Source of the DNA: Scrofimicrobium canadense
GTDB lineage: Bacteria > Actinomycetota > Actinomycetes > Actinomycetales > Actinomycetaceae
Assembly: GCF_009696615.1 (NCBI RefSeq)
Contig: NZ_VULO01000007.1
Coordinates: forward strand, 1-64,000
Length of the DNA stretch: 64,000 nt
Direction of reading: 5' to 3'
Numbering within the stretch: the stretch's first letter is position 1; every line of letters starts with the position of its first letter. The position numbers and the translations under genes are program-made. Of this stretch, positions 8,516-16,784 are shown one piece after another. The notes under the pieces are model-generated. The model did not search any database. It was not told the DNA's origin and worked only from the letters and a program-made list of their open reading frames with translations.

Positions 8516-10152
8516 CGATTACTGAACCGCGCCGGGATACGGAACCGTTTGCCATCACACTTGAGGTTGGTTCCTCGCTGACCAATGAAACTGGGTCATG
8601 GCGTACAGAACGCCCCATTTATGTTGATTTGCTTCCTCCCTGTAATAAGGCGTGTCCGGCCGGAGAAAATATCCAGCAGTGGTTGTACCGCGCTGAAGAA
8701 GGGGACTACGAGGGGGCGTGGCGGCAAATCATGGCGGACAACCCACTTCCCGCGGTCATGGGGCGGGTCTGCTACCACCCGTGTCAGACAGCCTGTAACC
8801 GAGGTCAAGTTGATGAGGCTGTGGGTATCAACTCTATCGAGCGCTTCCTCGGTGACAAAGCGATCGCTGAAGGATGGAAGGTCGAGGTGACAGCTCCTCC
8901 CTCGGGCAAACAAGTGTTGGTTATCGGTGCGGGACCTTCGGGGCTTTCAGCGGCCTACCATTTGCGGCGTATGGGACACAGAGTTGTGGTTCGTGATGCT
9001 GGTCCGATGGCTGGCGGAATGATGAGGTTTGGCATCCCGAAGTATCGGCTCCCTCGTGAAATTCTTGATGCTGAAATCAAACGCATTGAGGATATGGGCG
9101 TCATCTTTGAGATGAATCAAAAAGTCGAAAACATCAATGATGTTCGCGATGACTTTGACGCGGTTTTTGTTGCCGTGGGGGCTCACATCGGCAAAAGGGC
9201 ACACATCCCTGCTGGTGAATCTGCGAAGATTATGGATGCAGTGTCAGTGTTGGCGGATGTGGAAACAGGCGATCAGCCACTTTTGGGCCGCCGAGTTGTG
9301 GTTTATGGCGGTGGTAATACGGCTATCGATGCGGCACGAACTGCTAAACGTATGGGTGCTGAAGAAGCTATCATCGTCTATCGCCGCACGCGCGATCGTA
9401 TGCCAGCGCACGACTCAGAAGTTCAAGAAGCCGAGGAAGAAGGCATCATGATGCGGTGGCTTTCCACGGTTAAGCATGTCGATGGAGGCAGCATCCAGAT
9501 TGAGAAAATGGAGCTGGATGAGTCGGGATTCCCGCAGCCAACTGGAGAGTTCGAAGAACTTGGAGCAGACTCACTGATTATGGCTCTAGGTCAGGAAGCC
9601 GATCTCAGCTTGATTGAAAATGCCGAGGGCATTGACATTGATGACGGTGTTGTCCAGGTTGATACACAAATGATGACTGGTATTCCAGGCGTCTTTGCCG
9701 GAGGTGACATGGTTCCTTCTGAACGAACCGTTACTGTGGCGGTGGGGCATGGCAAGAAGGCATCTCGCTATATTGATGCATATTTGCGAGGCGGGGAATA
9801 CATCCCGGCTCCCAAGCATCCAGAAGCGGTGATATCACGCCTTAATACTTGGTACTACGCCGATGCACCCAGGCAAGTGCGGGAGCGCTTGGAGGGGCCG
9901 CGCAGGGCTTCCACCTTTGATGAAGTGGTCAAAGGGTTGGATGAGGAATCCGCGGTCTTTGAAGCCAGACGGTGTATGAGCTGTGGGAACTGCTTTGGCT
10001 GTGATAACTGCTTTGGGGTGTGCCCCGACAATGCCATTACCAAAATCAAACCCGGTGAATATGAGTTTAAATACGACTATTGCAAAGGCTGTGGAGTGTG
10101 TGCCGAGGAATGTCCATGCGGAGCCATTGATATGGTTCCCGAAGAAGTTTAA
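8512..10152 (+). CDS. GltD-like NAD(P)H oxidoreductase fused to a 2[4Fe-4S] ferredoxin
   Basis: This 546-residue protein joins two modules. Residues 1-430 match the glutamate-synthase small-subunit/NfnB-type flavoprotein: an N-terminal cluster domain (CNKACPAGENIQQWL, then CYHPCQTACNRG), an FAD site (VIGAGPSGLSAAYHL) and an NAD(P) site (VVYGGGNTAIDAARTAK). The C-terminal 65 residues are a bacterial-type ferredoxin with Cys clusters CMSCGNCFGCDNCFGVCP and CKGCGVCAEECPCG. It is the last gene of the operon and takes the place of the small delta subunit. It should pass electrons between the 2-oxoacid enzyme and NAD(P), removing the need for a separate ferredoxin:NAD(P) reductase. Direction and cofactor are inferred. 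It could also act with other ferredoxin-linked enzymes. Confidence 0.88.
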   Translation: MTITEPRRDTEPFAITLEVGSSLTNETGSWRTERPIYVDLLPPCNKACPAGENIQQWLYRAEEGDYEGAWRQIMADNPLPAVMGRVCYHPCQTACNRGQVDEAVGINSIERFLGDKAIAEGWKVEVTAPPSGKQVLVIGAGPSGLSAAYHLRRMGHRVVVRDAGPMAGGMMRFGIPKYRLPREILDAEIKRIEDMGVIFEMNQKVENINDVRDDFDAVFVAVGAHIGKRAHIPAGESAKIMDAVSVLADVETGDQPLLGRRVVVYGGGNTAIDAARTAKRMGAEEAIIVYRRTRDRMPAHDSEVQEAEEEGIMMRWLSTVKHVDGGSIQIEKMELDESGFPQPTGEFEELGADSLIMALGQEADLSLIENAEGIDIDDGVVQVDTQMMTGIPGVFAGGDMVPSERTVTVAVGHGKKASRYIDAYLRGGEYIPAPKHPEAVISRLNTWYYADAPRQVRERLEGPRRASTFDEVVKGLDEESAVFEARRCMSCGNCFGCDNCFGVCPDNAITKIKPGEYEFKYDYCKGCGVCAEECPCGAIDMVPEEV

Positions 10153-10163
10153 CCTCCTCCGGC

Positions 10164-10250
10164 ACATTACAGAGGTATAAATGTAAACCAAGGTCCATAT
10201 ATCTCACGGGGTAAGGGATTTTTCCCAGGGGTTTGGACTTATTGCTGAAG
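10164..10250 (+). repeat. palindromic intergenic repeat, copy 1 (degenerate)
   Basis: It shares the left end ACATTACAGAG, the internal AACCAAGGTC and CCCAGGGGTT blocks, and a following GACTTAT with copy 3 at 58.8 kb, but carries about 20 extra bases in the middle. Its right arm is eroded (ATTGCTGAAG instead of the expected CTCTGTAATG). It lies between the oxidoreductase operon and the MFS gene, whose -35 falls on the eroded arm. Confidence 0.65.
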
Positions 10251-10271
10251 TAGGGGCATGGTCGATATTGT
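10242..10271 (+). promoter_or_regulatory. promoter of the MFS gene, probably leaderless
   Basis: TTGCTG (10242-10247), an 18-base spacer and TATTGT (10266-10271) are followed by six bases and the ATG at 10278, without a Shine-Dalgarno. Confidence 0.45.
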
Positions 10272-10277
10272 GAGACC

Positions 10278-11435
10278 ATGCCCTTACTTGTATACGCAGT
10301 GCCTTTCTTGGCGTCAATTGTTTCTGGAGCACTTCTTTTTGCCTTTCCTCTCACTGTCACAGAGGCAACCCACGACACTTTTCTCTCTGGAATTGTCGTC
10401 TTAATTTCGGGAATTACTTACATCATTACGACTTTTGTCCTAATGATCACTAAACCGGCGGATCGGCTCTCTTTGATTCTGGTCTACGTTGGCCTTGGGT
10501 TGCTGGCCGCTGCAGGGCTCTTTCCCGTCCTATGGATGCCAAACTGGCAATGGGCATATATCTACACCGTGGGGCAGGGGGTGGGCTCTGCTCTGTTCCT
10601 GGTATGTTTCCAAATCGTGCTTCAAGCTGTCGCGGCTAGATATTCCATTGCCGTAGCATTTGGAAACTTCATTATGGCGTGGGCTCTGGGATACGCTGTG
10701 GGCCCATTTGTTTCAGGGCTCTTTGTGGGCGCCTCCCCATCGCTTCCTTTATGGTTCGCCACGGGCACTGCACTGGTAGCGATTGTATTGATGGTTATTG
10801 TTGAACGCATAGACTTATCTGCTCATCGGGCCGAACCCAATCCACTACCTGTGACGGCGGGAGATATTAGGTTTGGGTGGGCTCTGATATTTCTCGGAGG
10901 ATTTTTTCTCACCACGTATCGAGGGATCTTTCCGGACTTTGGTAGCAGTGTAGGTTTCAGCGCTTCAACCACAGGAACGCTACTACTCATTTTATTTTTG
11001 TCTGTTTTTATTTCTGCATATGTGCTGAGGAAAATATACCCCGCTTTTCTCACAAAGCCATGGTTATTATTTCTAAATCTTCTGGCGTATATTGTTGCTT
11101 GTGCTCTCTTAGCAACGCAAACACTCACGGCGGCATATGTGGCTGTGGTGGTGCTTGGATTTGGAATTGCGATGGGCTATTTCTTTGCGGGTAGCTACGC
11201 CTTGTCAGATATTCCCAATAAAAGCCGCAATGTGAGCATCAATGAGACTGTAGTAGGAGTCGCCGCGATCGGAGGTCCTCTGGTGGGAAGTAGTGTCGCC
11301 TCCCAATACGGCTACTCGTGGTTTTTCTTAGCGTCTCTTGTTTTGAGTGCCGTTGTGTTTATTGCAGGATATATTTCCCGAGTGGTTTCTGGCCGAGGTA
11401 AAACAGCTGGCACCACGCCGGAAGTTAGCTCTTAA
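10278..11435 (+). CDS. MFS transporter
   Basis: A 385-residue membrane protein with about 12 hydrophobic helices, beginning MPLLVYAVPFLASIVSGALL. It has the major-facilitator layout: six helices, a short polar loop near residue 180 (ERIDLSAHRAEPN), then six helices. Late helices carry GIAMGYFFAGSYALSDIPNK, typical of MFS loops between helices 8-10. Nothing in the motifs gives the substrate. It is monocistronic between a repeat and a convergent small gene with which it overlaps by four bases. Confidence 0.75.
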   Translation: MPLLVYAVPFLASIVSGALLFAFPLTVTEATHDTFLSGIVVLISGITYIITTFVLMITKPADRLSLILVYVGLGLLAAAGLFPVLWMPNWQWAYIYTVGQGVGSALFLVCFQIVLQAVAARYSIAVAFGNFIMAWALGYAVGPFVSGLFVGASPSLPLWFATGTALVAIVLMVIVERIDLSAHRAEPNPLPVTAGDIRFGWALIFLGGFFLTTYRGIFPDFGSSVGFSASTTGTLLLILFLSVFISAYVLRKIYPAFLTKPWLLFLNLLAYIVACALLATQTLTAAYVAVVVLGFGIAMGYFFAGSYALSDIPNKSRNVSINETVVGVAAIGGPLVGSSVASQYGYSWFFLASLVLSAVVFIAGYISRVVSGRGKTAGTTPEVSS

Positions 11436-11641
11436 CTATCGTCTGACGTCACGTTCTGGGGTTGAATAAAGGTGAAAGTTGATGCGTCCCCCACCACCTC
11501 TGGAAGAGCCGCGACTTCTGACACTTCTGCCAACTGCTCATTGTCCTTGTCTCCGATAGTGTCTGGCTCAGTGGGATTGACCATGATCGAGGCCATCAGT
11601 TCTTCAAGTGTCTGACTGGGTAGATTGCGGGAAATAGACAT
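11432..11641 (-). CDS. small hypothetical protein, 69 residues
   Basis: An acidic protein of 69 residues, starting MSISRNLPSQTLEELMASIM, with no membrane segment or recognised domain. The start at 11641 is supported by AGGAG five bases upstream; the longer open frame would run into the next small gene. Its ATG comes one base after the stop of the upstream small gene, so the two are probably translated from one mRNA. Its stop overlaps the convergent MFS stop by a few bases. Function not recognised. Confidence 0.55.
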   Translation of the reverse strand: MSISRNLPSQTLEELMASIMVNPTEPDTIGDKDNEQLAEVSEVAALPEVVGDASTFTFIQPQNVTSDDS

Positions 11642-11642
11642 A

Positions 11643-11822
11643 TCACTCCTCGAAGTCCTCATGCTGGGCCAGCAAAAGATCAACCCACGTAGGTACGTCT
11701 TCTTGAGAAACAAACCGGATTCTCTTGTCCTTATCGGAAAAAGTAGAGAATTCTGGGTGGTTTGCCGCTAGTGATAACCAGTCAACTTGCAATAGACGCA
11801 CCTTCCTCGCGAACCCAAGCAT
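11643..11822 (-). CDS. small hypothetical protein, about 59 residues
   Basis: An open frame that ends ...DVPTWVDLLLAQHEDFEE and is followed directly by the second small gene. The start is uncertain: ATG at 11822 (MLGFARKVRLLQVDWLSL), ATG at 11831, GTG at 11801 or TTG at 11792; the last two have GAGGAAGG upstream. With the first choice its start codon is only 15 bases from that of the divergent HAD gene, so promoters of the two must interleave. The protein is polar with two Trp and no recognised domain. Function not recognised. Confidence 0.45.
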   Translation of the reverse strand: MLGFARKVRLLQVDWLSLAANHPEFSTFSDKDKRIRFVSQEDVPTWVDLLLAQHEDFEE

Positions 11823-11837
11823 ACATAACATAGAGCC

Positions 11838-12494
11838 ATGCAGATTCTTACCCGCGCACTTCTGTTCGATATGGATGGCACTGCCATCAACTCTAACCCT
11901 GTTGTCGAGGCCATGTGGCAGCGGTTTTGCGAACCTCGGGGCATTGACTTGAAGGAGCTTCTGAAATTTTCTCACGGACGCTTAGCCAAGGCGACTCTAG
12001 AGAAATATATGCCAGAGGCAACAGAGGAAGAGCTTCTTCACCAAGAACATGAGTTACTTCAGTGGGAGAAGACAGCGAACGAGGGGGTATCTCCTATTCC
12101 TGGAGTACCTGAGGTCTTGGCTCGTGTTGAGCAACTGGGGATCCCGTGGGCACTGGTCACTTCGGCAGTGGAGATTCTGGCGCGAACGCGGTTCCAGATC
12201 ACAGGCCTACCGTGGCCCAAGGTGGCGGTAACAGCTGAAAGAGTAGAGCTAGGCAAGCCTGATCCTGCATGCTATTTGGCTGCCGCAAAAGAACTTAGAA
12301 TCCCCGCGTCGCAATGCCTTGTTTTCGAGGATGCGGGTCCAGGCGTGGCTGCAGGGTTGGCCGCGGGCGCCCAAGTGGTTGTTGTAGGGCATGACTATTC
12401 AGAACCAACTCGTGGATTGCCTCGAATAGAGGACTTTCACCATGTGAGAGTGAATCCTGCCACTCGGCAGGGGTGGTTTGAAATAGACGTGTAG
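11838..12494 (+). CDS. HAD-superfamily sugar-phosphatase-like hydrolase
   Basis: A 218-residue haloacid dehalogenase-type phosphatase. Motif I is ALLFDMDGTAINSNP (nucleophile Asp and the second Asp two residues on), motif II is VTSA, the Lys of motif III is in VELGKPDPACYL, and motif IV is VFEDAGPGVAAGLAAGAQVV. A helical cap lies between motifs I and II, as in beta-phosphoglucomutase and GPP-like sugar-phosphate phosphatases. Substrate unknown; mutase activity is not excluded. The start is probably leaderless, with TAACAT at about 11826-11831 and six bases before the ATG. Two small genes diverge from it. Confidence 0.82.
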   Translation: MQILTRALLFDMDGTAINSNPVVEAMWQRFCEPRGIDLKELLKFSHGRLAKATLEKYMPEATEEELLHQEHELLQWEKTANEGVSPIPGVPEVLARVEQLGIPWALVTSAVEILARTRFQITGLPWPKVAVTAERVELGKPDPACYLAAAKELRIPASQCLVFEDAGPGVAAGLAAGAQVVVVGHDYSEPTRGLPRIEDFHHVRVNPATRQGWFEIDV

Positions 12495-12524
12495 GCTGGA
12501 GCCGACCATAGTCATAGTGCAGAG

Positions 12525-12577
12525 GAGGTGGCCCTATCATGGGAAGTCATAGTACCAACCTAAATCCATGCCACCTC
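12525..12577 (+). promoter_or_regulatory. stem-loop in the mgtE leader
   Basis: GAGGTGG (12525-12531) pairs with CCACCTC (12571-12577), and CATGG (12538-12542) pairs with CCATG (12566-12570), leaving a one-sided CCCTAT bulge and a 23-base loop. It ends about 45 bases before the mgtE start. It does not match the M-box or ykoY riboswitch cores I know, so a magnesium sensor is only a guess; it could also be a weak terminator of the HAD gene. Confidence 0.35.
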
Positions 12578-12622
12578 ATGCGCCTGTGATTTAGCCGCGG
12601 GCGCCTAACAGCTAGGCCTGCT

Positions 12623-14017
12623 ATGTTCCGGAAGACTTTTCACCCACGTTCCATCGAAGGACGTCCTTCAGTTCCTAAGACACTTGTGGAGGCGATCGAT
12701 GTCTCTACTTCCAAAGCAATTAGTTTATGGCTTGCAGAAACCGGTCATGACCAGCGAGACTATGAGCTGCAGGCGCTGGAACCTGATCAAGCAGAAGCGC
12801 TGTCGTATCTCTTAACACCAGAGAGCGCGGAAGAACTGCTGGACACTGTCAGCCCGCATACCGCATGGCGGTTCTTGCAAAAACTTGATCAGGCAAGGGC
12901 CGCTGCCCTGTTGGACACCCTAGATTCTGACGATGCCGCGCGCATTATCGAACTGATGGATGAACAGGAAAAACAAGAGGTCCTTTTGGCTATGGAGCAT
13001 GCGCAATCGGCTTCTGTGCGCGGCCTCTTGGCGTGGCCCGAGGATACTGCAGGTTCGCGTATGCGGCCAGACTTTCTTTATGTTCACCCCGACTCGACCG
13101 TGCAAAAGGCCGTTGAAGTTGCACGTGTCGACCCAGATGACTTGGAGCAAGGCGTATTTGTCACAGTCCTTGAAAAAGAGGGACAACGTCTAGTGGGGTG
13201 GCTTTCTCCTGCCGCTCTTGTGTTGGGCCGTCGGGACCAGCCGGTGAGCACACTTATGACTCCGGTGTCGAAAGTGAAGCAGTGGGCTTTGGGGCCGTTG
13301 GATGATCAAGAGCATGTGGCACGTAAACTGCGCGACCATGATTCTGGCGTTGTCCCGGTCATGGACGGAGATTTCCTCCTTGGTGTCCTCACCGACGACA
13401 CCGTCAGTGACATCATGAACGAGGAAGCGACTGAAGATGCGGAACGTCAGGGAGGTTCCGCGCCGCTAGATATTCCTTATATGCAGGCGTCGCCGTGGTT
13501 GTTGTGGAAGAAACGTGCTCCATGGCTGTTAGTGCTCTTCGTTGCTGAAATGTACACCGGTACCGTAATGAAAGCCTTCGAAGATGAAATCGCTGCGTTG
13601 GCTTCTTTGGCATTCTTTATTCCGCTTCTTATTGGAACTGGCGGCAACGTAGGAACACAGATTACGACGACGCTTATCCGGACCATGGCCCAAGATGGCG
13701 TTCGCCTGCGGGACATAGGCCGAGTGCTGGGCAAAGAACTAGTAACAGGAATTCTCTTGGCCGGCACTCTAGCAATTGCTGGCGCTATTCGCGCTTGGAC
13801 ACTAGGCGTTATGTGGTACGTGATTCTGACCGTCACATTGTCACTGGCAGCAATCGTATTGTGGTCGACACTCATAGCTTCCGTCCTGCCTCTATTGTTG
13901 AAGAAAATAGGACTGGACCCAGCGGTTGTTTCAGGCCCGATGATTGCGACAATCGTCGACGGAACTGGATTGATGATTTACTTCCTCATCGCTAAAGCAC
14001 TCATACCTATACTTTAA
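12623..14017 (+). CDS. mgtE: magnesium transporter MgtE
   Basis: A 464-residue Mg2+ channel/transporter. The cytosolic N domain with superhelical repeats (residues 30-140, SYLLTPESAEELLDTVSP, LLDTLDSDDAARIIELM) is followed by a pair of CBS domains (about 145-265; DSGVVPVMDGDFLLGVLTDD). Five transmembrane helices follow (about 300-464), containing the conserved GTGGNVGTQ and DPAVVSGPMIATIVDGTG motifs of the pore. In the family, Mg2+ bound between N, CBS and pore domains closes the channel. Length is normal. The ATG at 12623 has only a weak AGG upstream. A stem-loop lies in the leader. Confidence 0.93.
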   Translation: MFRKTFHPRSIEGRPSVPKTLVEAIDVSTSKAISLWLAETGHDQRDYELQALEPDQAEALSYLLTPESAEELLDTVSPHTAWRFLQKLDQARAAALLDTLDSDDAARIIELMDEQEKQEVLLAMEHAQSASVRGLLAWPEDTAGSRMRPDFLYVHPDSTVQKAVEVARVDPDDLEQGVFVTVLEKEGQRLVGWLSPAALVLGRRDQPVSTLMTPVSKVKQWALGPLDDQEHVARKLRDHDSGVVPVMDGDFLLGVLTDDTVSDIMNEEATEDAERQGGSAPLDIPYMQASPWLLWKKRAPWLLVLFVAEMYTGTVMKAFEDEIAALASLAFFIPLLIGTGGNVGTQITTTLIRTMAQDGVRLRDIGRVLGKELVTGILLAGTLAIAGAIRAWTLGVMWYVILTVTLSLAAIVLWSTLIASVLPLLLKKIGLDPAVVSGPMIATIVDGTGLMIYFLIAKALIPIL

Positions 14018-14115
14018 GGCCGCATTATTCTTGGTCCGGCCGGGGTTCATGCTTGCCTCATTGTCTGCGCCATGAGACGATTCAACCAACACTCAGGCAT
14101 CGGGGCCAAAGATAG

Positions 14116-15153
14116 GTGGAGGATGTGAAGAAGAAACACGCTGCGGTGAGCATGAAAGATGTCGCCGCATTGGCCGGAGTATCTGTTGGAACTGTTTCCA
14201 ACGTTCTCAATCAGCCTGACCGCGTATTAGAGTCAACGCGCCAACGCGTGGAAGACGCAATACGAAAGCTGGGATGGATTCGAAATGAGTCCGCCCGCCA
14301 ACTTCGCGCGGGGAGGTCCGAGTCAGTAGGTATTGTGGTGATGGATGTTGCCAATCCCTACTTTGTTGATCTCTTATTAGCAGCCGAAGAGACGTTCTAC
14401 GATCGTGGATACACGGTCAATCTGGGCAATTCCGATCAGCATCGTGAACGAGAAGCGCTACTGATGCGCCATTTCATGCGCAGTCGAGTTGATGGGGTTC
14501 TCCTAGCTCCTATTGGCAATTCAAGTGGGGTCACCGACGAACTTCTCAGAGCGGGAATTCCCGTAGTTTTGCTTGATCGTGTCAGTGGTACGGGGCTGTG
14601 CAGTGTGGGAATGGATGATATCGAAGGCGGTCGTTTGGCCGTGCACCACCTTCTTGAACAGGGACATAAGCGGATTGCTTTTGTAGGTGGGCCACTTGGC
14701 CTAGCTCAGGTTCGAGACCGCGCAAGGGGCGCCAGACTTGCGGTTGCTAATAGTGGAGCTCACTTGGATGTAGTCGAAGTCAAGACGCTTGATGTTGAAG
14801 AAGGTAGAAAGGCGGCCCAACACATAGCTCGCAGCGATCGCGGCATACGACCGACGGCAGTATTTGCGGCCAACGACTTGATTGCTATCGGGATGCTGCA
14901 AGGCTTTGTTGCAGAAGGACTGTCGGTGCCCGATGATGTTGCCATCATTGGCTACGACGACATTGATTTCGCTGCTGCAGCCGCAGTTCCTCTTTCTTCG
15001 ATTAGGCAGCCCCGATATGAAATGGGTAGGTGTGCTGCTGAACTGCTACTGAAGGAAATAACTGCAGCTGAGTCGGGGGATGAACATCAACATGAGCCCG
15101 TGAGTTTTTCCCCAGAGCTTGTTGCTCGTATTTCGACTTTGAGGACCTCGTAA
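14116..15153 (+). CDS. LacI-family regulator, probably of L-rhamnose uptake and catabolism
   Basis: A 345-residue LacI-type repressor: helix-turn-helix SMKDVAALAGVSVGTVSNVL near residues 12-31, hinge RQLRAGRSESVGIV at about 63-75, then a periplasmic-binding-protein-like sensor ending with SSIRQPRYEMGRCAAELLL, a usual C-terminal motif. The start is unclear: GTG at 14116, GTG at 14125 or ATG at 14152 are in frame, and GGAGG at 14118-14122 is too close to the second. It lies directly upstream of the rhamnose importer, with candidate operators in between, so local control with rhamnose or a pathway intermediate as inducer is inferred. Confidence 0.85.
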   Translation: MEDVKKKHAAVSMKDVAALAGVSVGTVSNVLNQPDRVLESTRQRVEDAIRKLGWIRNESARQLRAGRSESVGIVVMDVANPYFVDLLLAAEETFYDRGYTVNLGNSDQHREREALLMRHFMRSRVDGVLLAPIGNSSGVTDELLRAGIPVVLLDRVSGTGLCSVGMDDIEGGRLAVHHLLEQGHKRIAFVGGPLGLAQVRDRARGARLAVANSGAHLDVVEVKTLDVEEGRKAAQHIARSDRGIRPTAVFAANDLIAIGMLQGFVAEGLSVPDDVAIIGYDDIDFAAAAAVPLSSIRQPRYEMGRCAAELLLKEITAAESGDEHQHEPVSFSPELVARISTLRTS

Positions 15154-15174
15154 TCAACTCGTAACTTTTTCCTA

Positions 15175-15227
15175 TTGACAGGCGTGTGCGTTAACACGTA
15201 ATCTCTCCATCACAGATAAAAACGTTT
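15175..15227 (+). promoter_or_regulatory. promoter and two candidate LacI operators of the rhamnose operon
   Basis: A -35 TTGACA (15175-15180), an 18-base spacer and a -10 TAATCT (15199-15204) make a good promoter. The spacer holds CGTGTGCGTTAACACG (15183-15198; 5-bp inverted ends). A second site, AAACGTTT (15220-15227) within TAAAAACGTTTCAA, has the central CG and A/T arms usual for LacI-family operators. Both are placed to block transcription. GGGAGG precedes the ATG at 15252. Confidence 0.6.
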
Positions 15228-15251
15228 CAATCTGCGGCAAGGGAGGCGCGG

Positions 15252-16784
15252 ATGAGCGACAAAGCTCATACACCTACACTGGAGCTGAAAAATGTCTCCA
15301 AAAGATTTGGCCCTGTTGTGGCACTTCGAAGAGGTCAAATCACATTGATGCCGGGCTCTATCCATGCGTTAGTTGGCGAAAATGGCGCTGGAAAATCGAC
15401 GCTGGTAAAAATTATTGCTGGACTGTACGAACGCGATTCTGGCACTTTTACTTTGGAAGGTAAGCCAGTCAACTTCAAGTCAACGGCGGAAGCTAAGGCC
15501 GCGGGCATCGCAGTTATCTATCAGGAACCCACGCTATTTCCAGACCTTTCGGTTACAGAAAATGTGTTCATGGGGCGTCAACCTACAGGTGCGATAGGGC
15601 GTATAGACAAAGCAAAAATGCGTTCAGAGGTTATCGGACTCATGGAGAGGCTGGGAGTCGACATTGACCCCGATCGTCCAGCAGAAGGACTTTCTATTGC
15701 CGATCAACAGATTATTGAAATTGCCAAGGCTGTTTCGTTAGACGCCAAAGCGCTAATTATGGATGAACCGACTGCCGCTCTTTCGGGTGTTGAAGTTGAA
15801 AGGCTATTCCAAATAGCGAGGGGTTTGCGTGATGAAGGTAGAGCACTCATGTTCATTTCGCACCGCTTTGACGAGGTGTTCTCCCTTTGCGATACCGTGA
15901 CTGTGATGCGCGACGGCGCGTATATTGCTACCGAAGAAACTGCGACCACCTCGGAATCTGAAATCATTCGACAGATGGTGGGCCGCGATGTCTCTGACCT
16001 GTTCCCGAAAGAAACCGCTGACATAGGTGAGGTCGTTCTCGAAGTCGAAGGTCTAACGTCAACAGGTAACTTTTCTGACATCTCGTTTTCGGTCCGCTCA
16101 GGAGAGATCGTTGCGCTAGCGGGACTTGTAGGAGCAGGACGTTCAGAAGTAGCGCGGGCAATCTTTGGTGTAGATGGCTATGAACAAGGCAAAGTCAAAG
16201 TAGGTGGCAAGAATCTTCCCAAGGGGAATCCGCGCTCCGCAATGGATGCAGGACTGGCCTTAGTTCCTGAAGATAGACGGAAACAAGGGTTAGTCATGGA
16301 CGCGTCAGTCGCTCGCAACGCTGCAGATGCGATACGTTCCAAACTCACCAAAGCAGGCTTAATAACAGCTAAAGCAGAGAACAAGTCGGCGCAAATATGG
16401 GCACGTAACCTCGAGGTCAAAACTGCTTCGCTCGATGCAGTGGCCGGTACTCTTTCAGGAGGAAATCAACAAAAAGTTGTCTTGGCAAAGTGGTTGGCAG
16501 CAGAACCTCAGATTCTCATCATTGACGAACCGACACGGGGAATCGATGTTGGTACCAAATCTGAAGTGCACCGCCGCATGTCTCAGTTAGCCAAAGAAGG
16601 TATGGCGATCCTGATGATTTCATCAGAACTGCCCGAGGTGTTGGGTATGGCAGATCGGGTACTTGTTATGCGTGAAGGCCATATCACCGCTGAAATCCCA
16701 CGCGAGAACGCCTCGCCAGAAACAGTGATGTTTGCGGCAACACACTCAGCTGATGAAGTTCGTCGGGAAGGACAGGATAAATGA
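15252..16784 (+). CDS. sugar ABC importer ATPase (rhamnose type, RbsA/RhaT-like)
   Basis: A 510-residue double ABC ATPase of the CUT2 family. The first cassette has Walker A VGENGAGKSTLVKI (about 39) and Walker B ALIMDEPTAALSGVE. The second has the usual degenerate P-loop (LVGAGRSEVARAIFG), signature TLSGGNQQKVVLAKWL and ILIIDEPTRGIDVGTKSE. This pattern fits ribose, xylose and rhamnose importers. With two permeases and a binding protein it forms a complete transporter, and the downstream isomerase and kinase make L-rhamnose the likely substrate. It corresponds to RhaT of the Rhizobium rhaSTPQ system (not E. coli RhaT). Its stop overlaps the next start by ATGA. Confidence 0.88.
   Translation: MSDKAHTPTLELKNVSKRFGPVVALRRGQITLMPGSIHALVGENGAGKSTLVKIIAGLYERDSGTFTLEGKPVNFKSTAEAKAAGIAVIYQEPTLFPDLSVTENVFMGRQPTGAIGRIDKAKMRSEVIGLMERLGVDIDPDRPAEGLSIADQQIIEIAKAVSLDAKALIMDEPTAALSGVEVERLFQIARGLRDEGRALMFISHRFDEVFSLCDTVTVMRDGAYIATEETATTSESEIIRQMVGRDVSDLFPKETADIGEVVLEVEGLTSTGNFSDISFSVRSGEIVALAGLVGAGRSEVARAIFGVDGYEQGKVKVGGKNLPKGNPRSAMDAGLALVPEDRRKQGLVMDASVARNAADAIRSKLTKAGLITAKAENKSAQIWARNLEVKTASLDAVAGTLSGGNQQKVVLAKWLAAEPQILIIDEPTRGIDVGTKSEVHRRMSQLAKEGMAILMISSELPEVLGMADRVLVMREGHITAEIPRENASPETVMFAATHSADEVRREGQDK

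Noticed and set aside
12495-12622. M-box or ykoY-type riboswitch before mgtE
   Set aside because: A stem-loop is present, but the conserved core sequences of those riboswitches are not.
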